Assembly: GCA_002434915.1 (NCBI GenBank)
Contig: DJLG01000113.1
Coordinates: 4,399-16,680, forward strand
Source of the DNA: Proteobacteria bacterium UBA6522
GTDB taxonomy: Bacteria; Pseudomonadota; Gammaproteobacteria; Steroidobacterales; Rariloculaceae
Length of the DNA stretch: 12,282 nucleotides
Direction: 5' to 3'
Positions 7,863 through 12,282 of the stretch are shown piece by piece. A model generated the notes under the pieces. That model searched no databases and was not told the DNA's origin. It saw nothing but the letters and a program-made list of their open reading frames with translations. The position numbers and the translations under genes are program-made. Positions within the stretch are counted from its first letter, which is position 1. Each line of letters opens with the position of its first letter.

Positions 7863-9107
7863 ATGACTATAAAACACCTATATAAGCTTGGCATGGGCTG
7901 CGGACTACTGCTACTACTTGCAAGTTGCTCTTCAGAAAATAGTGGACCTAACGTCTCCCAAGCCCAAGCACCAGCGACTATTGACACCCCAGCAACCAAT
8001 ATGGGCAACGCTGATGAAGCACCTCAATTTGAGGTGGATATCTCTTGGCCTCAGCGATTACCAAACGACTGGATTCTTGGGCAAGTCTCTGGCATTGCTA
8101 CTGACAGTCAGAACAACGTATGGATTATTCAGCGCCCTCGGTCACTTACAGCCCATGAACTTGGGGCTGTACAAAATCCGCCAGCAACAGAGTGCTGCTA
8201 TCCGGCTCCCTCAGTTATTGCCTTTAACCCTGAAGGTGAAGTTATTCAAGCCTGGGGTGGTCCCACATGGAATCAAGAACAATCGGTTCTTGACACATCT
8301 TATGGCTCAGCAAATATAGTCGATCCAGCCGGATGGGACTTGTCTGATAATTGGCCAACTCAGGAACATGGAATTTTTATAGACCATGAAAACAATGTAT
8401 GGATTGGTGGCAATGGAAGTAGCGACCATGTCGTAATGAAATTTACACCAGAAGGTGAGCATCTTCTGACAATAGGCCAATGGAATGAAACAGGTGGCAG
8501 TAACGACACCCAACATCTTGGACGACCAGCTGACGTAACTGTAGATATAGAAACTAATGAGGTCTACATTGCTGATGGCTACCTTAATCGGCGAGTCATA
8601 GTGTTTGATGCTAATACCGGCGAATACAAAAGACACTGGGGTGCTTTTGGAAACATCCCTGATGACACTATTGATATTTCAACTATGACACCCGTCAATG
8701 ATTCCTGGCATAACCCGGTCCATGCCGTTCGAATTTCTAATGATGGTCTTGTTTATATAGCCGACCGAGGTGGTAGCAGAATACATGTCTTCAATAAAGA
8801 CGGTACTTTTGTACAAGAAGGTGTCTTTGCTCCATGGACAATCGTACAAGGAGCAGCCTGGGATATTGAGTTATCCCGAGACCCACAACAACAATGGCTC
8901 TTCGCAGCTGACGGGGCGAACATGAAGGTCTGGATTCTACGTCGAGAAGACATGGAAGTTGTAGGATCTTTTGGTCATGGTGGTAGACAAGCCGGTCAAT
9001 TCAACTGGGTCCATAACATCACTGGTGACAGCTTTGGCAACCTATATACAGCTGAGGTAAACACAGGTAAACGTGTACAAAAGTTTGTCCCTGTTGCGAC
9101 CAACTAA
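7863..9107 (+). CDS. PAL-like (peptidyl-alpha-hydroxyglycine amidating lyase family) NHL beta-propeller lipoprotein
   Basis: With the ATG at 7863 this is a 414-residue lipoprotein precursor: two lysines, a hydrophobic core and lipobox LASC with the modified cysteine at C22, followed by Ser, which favours the outer membrane. ATG 7848 and GTG 7767 are also in frame but only lengthen the region before the signal core. After a low-complexity linker comes a six-bladed NHL-type propeller. Its blades align with the lyase half of animal peptidylglycine amidating enzyme: GQVSGIATD...R91, EHGIFID (H169), VYIADGYLNRR (Y240), VHAVRIS (H287), IADRGGSRIHVF (R302) and WVHNI (H384). These match the three zinc histidines, the catalytic tyrosine and both arginines of PAL; the methionine two before the last histidine is Trp here. 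PAL splits peptidyl-alpha-hydroxyglycine into a peptide amide and glyoxylate. It precedes a molybdenum hydroxylase gene in an apparent operon. Family call is good; the bacterial substrate is unknown. Confidence 0.8.
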   Translation: MTIKHLYKLGMGCGLLLLLASCSSENSGPNVSQAQAPATIDTPATNMGNADEAPQFEVDISWPQRLPNDWILGQVSGIATDSQNNVWIIQRPRSLTAHELGAVQNPPATECCYPAPSVIAFNPEGEVIQAWGGPTWNQEQSVLDTSYGSANIVDPAGWDLSDNWPTQEHGIFIDHENNVWIGGNGSSDHVVMKFTPEGEHLLTIGQWNETGGSNDTQHLGRPADVTVDIETNEVYIADGYLNRRVIVFDANTGEYKRHWGAFGNIPDDTIDISTMTPVNDSWHNPVHAVRISNDGLVYIADRGGSRIHVFNKDGTFVQEGVFAPWTIVQGAAWDIELSRDPQQQWLFAADGANMKVWILRREDMEVVGSFGHGGRQAGQFNWVHNITGDSFGNLYTAEVNTGKRVQKFVPVATN

Positions 9108-9139
9108 TTAGGTGAAAATACGGAAACTTTTTGCCTAAT
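9107..9139 (+). other. Intercistronic 12-bp RNA hairpin
   Basis: ATTAGGTGAAAA (9107-9118) pairs with TTTTTGCCTAAT (9128-9139) over 12 consecutive positions as RNA, two of them tandem G-U wobbles, around a 9-base loop. It begins on the last base of the lipoprotein stop codon and ends 8 bases before the next Shine-Dalgarno. No T-run follows the stem, so it is not a standard terminator. It could stabilise or separate the two messages or tune translation of the second gene. Confidence 0.55.
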
Positions 9140-9147
9140 ACGAAACT

Positions 9148-9154
9148 GGAGAGG
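9148..9154 (+). promoter_or_regulatory. Ribosome binding site of the second molybdenum hydroxylase gene
   Basis: GGAGAGG lies 5 bases before the ATG at 9160 and fixes that start; no better in-frame start is nearby. Confidence 0.65.
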
Positions 9155-9159
9155 TCATC

Positions 9160-11571
9160 ATGGCATATGAACTAATAGGTAAAGACTTTATACCGCCAGA
9201 TATTCGAGGCAAGGTCACTGGGCGTGCAAAGTATGCGGAAGATTTCCGTGCTGAGGGGATGCTCTTTGCAAAACTACTTACAAGCCCTATGCCACATGCA
9301 CGGGTCCGAAATATTGATACCTCAGCTGCACTAGCTCTGGATGGCGTATTTGCAATTCTGACAGCCGATGATATTCCCTCATCACAAATGCCTGCAATGC
9401 CTGCCACCCCGATACTCACAAATGAACCATCCTATGTGGGTGAACCAATACTAGCGGTTGCGGCCATTGACGAAACAACGGCTCATGACGCTATTGACCT
9501 TATTGAGCTAGATCTAGAGCCCCTACCATTCACTGTAGATCCTCTAGATAGCCTTTATCCTGGAGGCCCAAACGCACGTAGTGATGGCAACGTTGCAAGT
9601 CGCCGAATTGAGACACAAACTATAAAGTGGACCGCACAAGATTTTGCTGATGTTGAGGAAGGTCAATTGCCAATGGGGCAAGCAATTACTGAATGGGCCT
9701 ATGGTGATGTTGAAGCAGGATTTGAACAAGCCGCTGTGATCGTTGATGAGAGCTTTGTAACGGCAGGCCTCTCACATCATTGCATGGAACCACGTAGCTC
9801 TATGGCCTACTGGGAGAACGGGAAATGTTTTCTTCATGGTTCATCCCAAAGCCAGGCTTCAATGATCCCAGGGCTACTCCGCTTACTTAATCTAGAACAA
9901 GAAAACCTGGTCTATATTGCCGAAACATGCGGTGGAGGTTTTGGCTCTAAAGGCGGCCCATACCCAACTATGGCAGTACCTGCATTATTAAGCCAACAAA
10001 CTGGCCGCCCAGTAATGTTACGTATTACACGTGCTGAGGAGTATGGCCTGGGGACAGCACGTCCAGGGTTCCAAGGTCGACTAAAAATGGGGTTCCGGGC
10101 AGATGGCAGATTACTAGCGACGGATCTCTCTATCATTAATGAAAATGGACCACATACAGGTTGGACTGATAACGACTCTGCTGCTGACTCTATCTCTATA
10201 CTATATCAACCTGTGGCTATGAGGTATCGAGGAATACCAGTGGAGACCAATACCCCTCCACGAGGCCCTCAACGTGGACCTGGGCAGAATCAAATAGCCC
10301 AAGCCATAGAACCTTTGCTTAACAAAGCAGCAACAGAATTGGGTATTGACCAACTTACAATAAGGCGTATTAATGCTGCCGATAATGATGCAAAAATTGG
10401 AGCTAACCAAGGACCACTAACCAGCGCTTACCAAGATGAAACACTAGTGCAGGGTGCCGAGCTTTTTAATTGGGAGGAACGAAGTGCACGCAGTGGGCAA
10501 CGTAATGGCTCTAAGGTATCTGGCATTGGGATTGGTCAAAGTTATCACTCGGCTGGGCGAAACAGTTATGACGGTCTTGTGCGAATTACCCCTGACGGCA
10601 AACTTCATATACATACTGGTGTTGGAAACCTAGGTACCTATTCACATACTGCAACATCGCGTGTTGCTGCAGAAGTTCTAAAATATAGTTGGGATAATTG
10701 CATCGTCGTCCGTGGAGATAGTCGTAGACATTTATCTTGGGCTCCAACGCAAACAGGTAGCAACACCTCCTTCACTTGTACCCGAACTGCTTATGTAGCT
10801 GCAGTAGATGCTCTGGAAAAACTAAAAGAAATAGCCGCGATGGATCTCGGTGGATCAGCCGATGACTATGACATTACTGATGAGACCGTTTTTCTGAAGT
10901 CAGACCCGTCAACCAACATAACTTTTGCTGCAGCAGCCCAACGAGCTATCGAACTTGGTGGGAAATACTCAGGTCATGAAGCTCCTGAGGATATTCATGC
11001 TGTTACACGCATGTCCGTTGCGGGACTTGCAGGAACAGGTCTCATTGGAGTAGCAAAAGATAACCTACGTCATGAGGGGGTTGCACCCGCCATAGCTACT
11101 GGTTTTATAGAAATTGAATTAGACCTTGAAACAGGGAAATTCGATATTATTGAATACGTCGCGGTAGCTGACTGTGGAACGGTATTACATCCCATGGGAC
11201 TATCAAATCAAGTCAAGGGCGGCACAGTTATGGGACTTGGTATGGCATGCTCAGAACGCCATATCTATGATTCCCAAAGCGGACTGCCCGCTAATGTAGG
11301 ATTTTATCAAGCCAAACCAATGTCCTACCTTGATGTTCCTTCTACTATGCAATGGGGTGCAGTTAATATTGCGGACCCGCAGAACCCGGTAGGTGCAAGA
11401 GGAGTTGGGGAGCCAGTTCAAGGTTGTGCATCTGCGGCAATCTTATGCGCTATATCTGATGCTCTTGGTGGATATTATTTTAATCGAGCGCCTATCACTC
11501 CTGACATGATTGTTAATGCTGCGGCAGGTCGATCTCAGTCCCATCTTCCACTAGCAGTTAATACTGCCTAA
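9160..11571 (+). CDS. Xanthine dehydrogenase family molybdopterin-binding large subunit, divergent RGPG type
   Basis: This 803-residue protein has the domain order of the family: N-terminal IRGKVTGRAKYAEDF and YVGEPILAV (92-100), the cofactor loop CGGGFGSKG (257-265), a second half starting near residue 450, and C-terminal GARGVGEPVQG (745-755), whose E751 is the expected catalytic base. The loop usually reading AYRGAGR or FRGFG is PPRGPQRGPGQNQ (366-378). The GQGxxT cofactor motif is replaced by GVGNLGTYSH (487-496), so the molybdenum pocket differs from xanthine dehydrogenase, CO dehydrogenase and the other large subunit in this window. There is no signal peptide, so it is cytoplasmic unless exported with a partner. 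No FeS or FAD subunit gene is adjacent. It follows the PAL-like lipoprotein gene by 52 bases and is followed by a likely terminator, suggesting a two-gene operon. Hydroxylation of a C-H next to nitrogen or of an aldehyde is the family reaction; the substrate is unknown. Confidence 0.92.
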   Translation: MAYELIGKDFIPPDIRGKVTGRAKYAEDFRAEGMLFAKLLTSPMPHARVRNIDTSAALALDGVFAILTADDIPSSQMPAMPATPILTNEPSYVGEPILAVAAIDETTAHDAIDLIELDLEPLPFTVDPLDSLYPGGPNARSDGNVASRRIETQTIKWTAQDFADVEEGQLPMGQAITEWAYGDVEAGFEQAAVIVDESFVTAGLSHHCMEPRSSMAYWENGKCFLHGSSQSQASMIPGLLRLLNLEQENLVYIAETCGGGFGSKGGPYPTMAVPALLSQQTGRPVMLRITRAEEYGLGTARPGFQGRLKMGFRADGRLLATDLSIINENGPHTGWTDNDSAADSISILYQPVAMRYRGIPVETNTPPRGPQRGPGQNQIAQAIEPLLNKAATELGIDQLTIRRINAADNDAKIGANQGPLTSAYQDETLVQGAELFNWEERSARSGQRNGSKVSGIGIGQSYHSAGRNSYDGLVRITPDGKLHIHTGVGNLGTYSHTATSRVAAEVLKYSWDNCIVVRGDSRRHLSWAPTQTGSNTSFTCTRTAYVAAVDALEKLKEIAAMDLGGSADDYDITDETVFLKSDPSTNITFAAAAQRAIELGGKYSGHEAPEDIHAVTRMSVAGLAGTGLIGVAKDNLRHEGVAPAIATGFIEIELDLETGKFDIIEYVAVADCGTVLHPMGLSNQVKGGTVMGLGMACSERHIYDSQSGLPANVGFYQAKPMSYLDVPSTMQWGAVNIADPQNPVGARGVGEPVQGCASAAILCAISDALGGYYFNRAPITPDMIVNAAAGRSQSHLPLAVNTA

Positions 11572-11581
11572 AAGGCCTTGA

Positions 11582-11603
11582 AGCAGCTTGGCTGCTCTGT
11601 TTT
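11582..11603 (+). terminator. Probable rho-independent terminator after the hydroxylase gene
   Basis: AGCAGC-TTG-GCTGCT forms a 6-bp GC-containing stem with a 3-base loop, followed by CTG and TTTT. It begins 10 bases after the stop codon. The stem is short and the T-run only four bases, so termination may be partial. A second small hairpin, CCGC-TT-GCGG, lies about 15 bases further on. Confidence 0.5.
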
Positions 11604-11659
11604 AAAACGGGACAATTCCGCTTGCGGCACAACCAGCAATGACTAAAACCTAATCATGA

Positions 11660-11688
11660 TAGGCAATAGCTAAAGCCCGCTGTATATT
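11660..11688 (+). promoter_or_regulatory. Predicted sigma-70-type promoter for the SelD-type fusion gene
   Basis: TAGGCA (11660-11665, 4 of 6 matches to the -35 consensus) and TATATT (11683-11688, 5 of 6 to the -10) are 17 bases apart. Transcription would start about 2-3 bases before the ATG at 11698, giving an almost leaderless message. A short inverted repeat, CCTA...TAGG (11649-11663), overlaps the -35. Confidence 0.4.
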
Positions 11689-11697
11689 CTGCAACCC

Positions 11698-12282
11698 ATG
11701 CAAGACACTCCGGCACTAAAAGATATCGTATTACTAGGTGGTGGCCATAGCCATGTCGCAGTTCTACGCTCTTTTGGAATGCAGCCCATAGCCGGAGTTC
11801 GACTAACATTAATCAATAGAGATATCGAAACCCCTTACTCAGGAATGTTGCCGGGTGTAGTTGCAGGTCATTACACCGCTGACGAAGGAAACATAGATCT
11901 CATCCCATTAACAAGATTTGCTGACGCTAGGTTCATACAAGATGACGTCATCGGAATTAATACTGAAAATCAGACCGTACTGCTGGGCAAACAACCTCCG
12001 ATTCCCTATGACCTCCTATCTATCAATGTTGGGTCTACTCCACACACGCATCAAATAGCTGATCTAAAAAATAATGTCATTCCAGTAAAACCCATTAATC
12101 AGTTTTTAAATCATTGGGGGAAACTACAGGAACGAATATACGCACAAAGGGACCATATAAAAATTGGAATCGTTGGTGGTGGCGTAGGTGGTGTTGAACT
12201 AACCTTAGCCATTGATCATTTCATTACATCTTTAACGTTAAAACCAGACAATATCAAACTAACTTTAATAACAGCAAGTGAG
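11698..12282 (+). CDS. FAD/NAD(P)-binding oxidoreductase of the SelD-fused type (5' part only)
   Basis: The first 195 codons are visible and the frame runs off the window. IVLLGGGHSHVAVLRSFG (10-27) carries the FAD-binding glycine motif followed by the HSHV hallmark. RDIETPYSGMLPG (41-53) and LLSINVGSTPHT follow, then a second nucleotide-binding motif, GIVGGGVGG (157-165). These are the marks of the NDH-2-like pyridine nucleotide-disulfide oxidoreductase domain found at the N-terminus of selenide,water dikinase (SelD) fusions in many proteobacteria and cyanobacteria. A SelD domain would lie beyond the window edge, so the fusion itself is inferred. Such proteins supply selenophosphate, and the oxidoreductase half is thought to feed reduced selenium. 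There is no Shine-Dalgarno before the ATG, and the predicted promoter lies almost on top of it. It appears unrelated to the catabolic genes to its left. Confidence 0.85.
   Translation, partial: MQDTPALKDIVLLGGGHSHVAVLRSFGMQPIAGVRLTLINRDIETPYSGMLPGVVAGHYTADEGNIDLIPLTRFADARFIQDDVIGINTENQTVLLGKQPPIPYDLLSINVGSTPHTHQIADLKNNVIPVKPINQFLNHWGKLQERIYAQRDHIKIGIVGGGVGGVELTLAIDHFITSLTLKPDNIKLTLITASE

Noticed and set aside
9160..11571. True purine xanthine dehydrogenase (XdhB)
   Set aside because: The typical FRGFG-type loop and GQG motif are absent, and no purine-pathway genes are nearby.

Overview
The window reads as accessory catabolic DNA from a Gram-negative proteobacterium, probably an uncultured marine or aquatic one. 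The clues are a lipoprotein signal with a lipobox, an extracytoplasmic-binding-protein (tripartite tricarboxylate, TTT) transporter, several molybdenum hydroxylase genes, short intergenic gaps and moderate, slightly AT-rich base composition judged by eye. The species cannot be named from the sequence alone. No tRNA, rRNA, insertion sequence, CRISPR array or phage gene was seen.

Left part, minus strand (1-3961): a UbiD-family prenylated-FMN decarboxylase (2333-3961) is followed 12 bases later by a CoxL-type molybdopterin-binding large subunit (2320 down past position 1, nearly complete). Divergent from these and separated by an 80-base spacer is a transporter operon on the plus strand (4042-7129): a TctC-type periplasmic solute-binding protein, then a TctA-TctB fusion permease. 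A convergent RraA/HMG-aldolase-type gene (7153-7635, minus) closes this part. Together they suggest uptake of a small organic acid, prFMN-dependent (de)carboxylation, molybdenum-dependent hydroxylation of an aromatic or heteroaromatic ring, and aldol cleavage or decarboxylation of a keto-acid product. The substrate is not determinable from sequence.

Middle-right part, plus strand (7863-11571): a lipoprotein whose beta-propeller keeps nearly the whole catalytic set of eukaryotic peptidylglycine alpha-hydroxyglycine amidating lyase (PAL). After 52 bases that hold a 12-bp hairpin comes a second, quite different xanthine dehydrogenase family large subunit with an unusual RGPG active-site loop. 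This pair (a hydroxylase that can hydroxylate carbon next to nitrogen, and a lyase fold that splits N-alpha-hydroxy compounds) is the most interesting part of the window.

Right edge (11698 onward, plus strand): the N-terminal 195 residues of an FAD/NAD(P)-binding oxidoreductase of the kind usually fused to selenophosphate synthetase (SelD). It has its own apparent promoter and a very short or absent leader, and looks like a separate, housekeeping-type unit.
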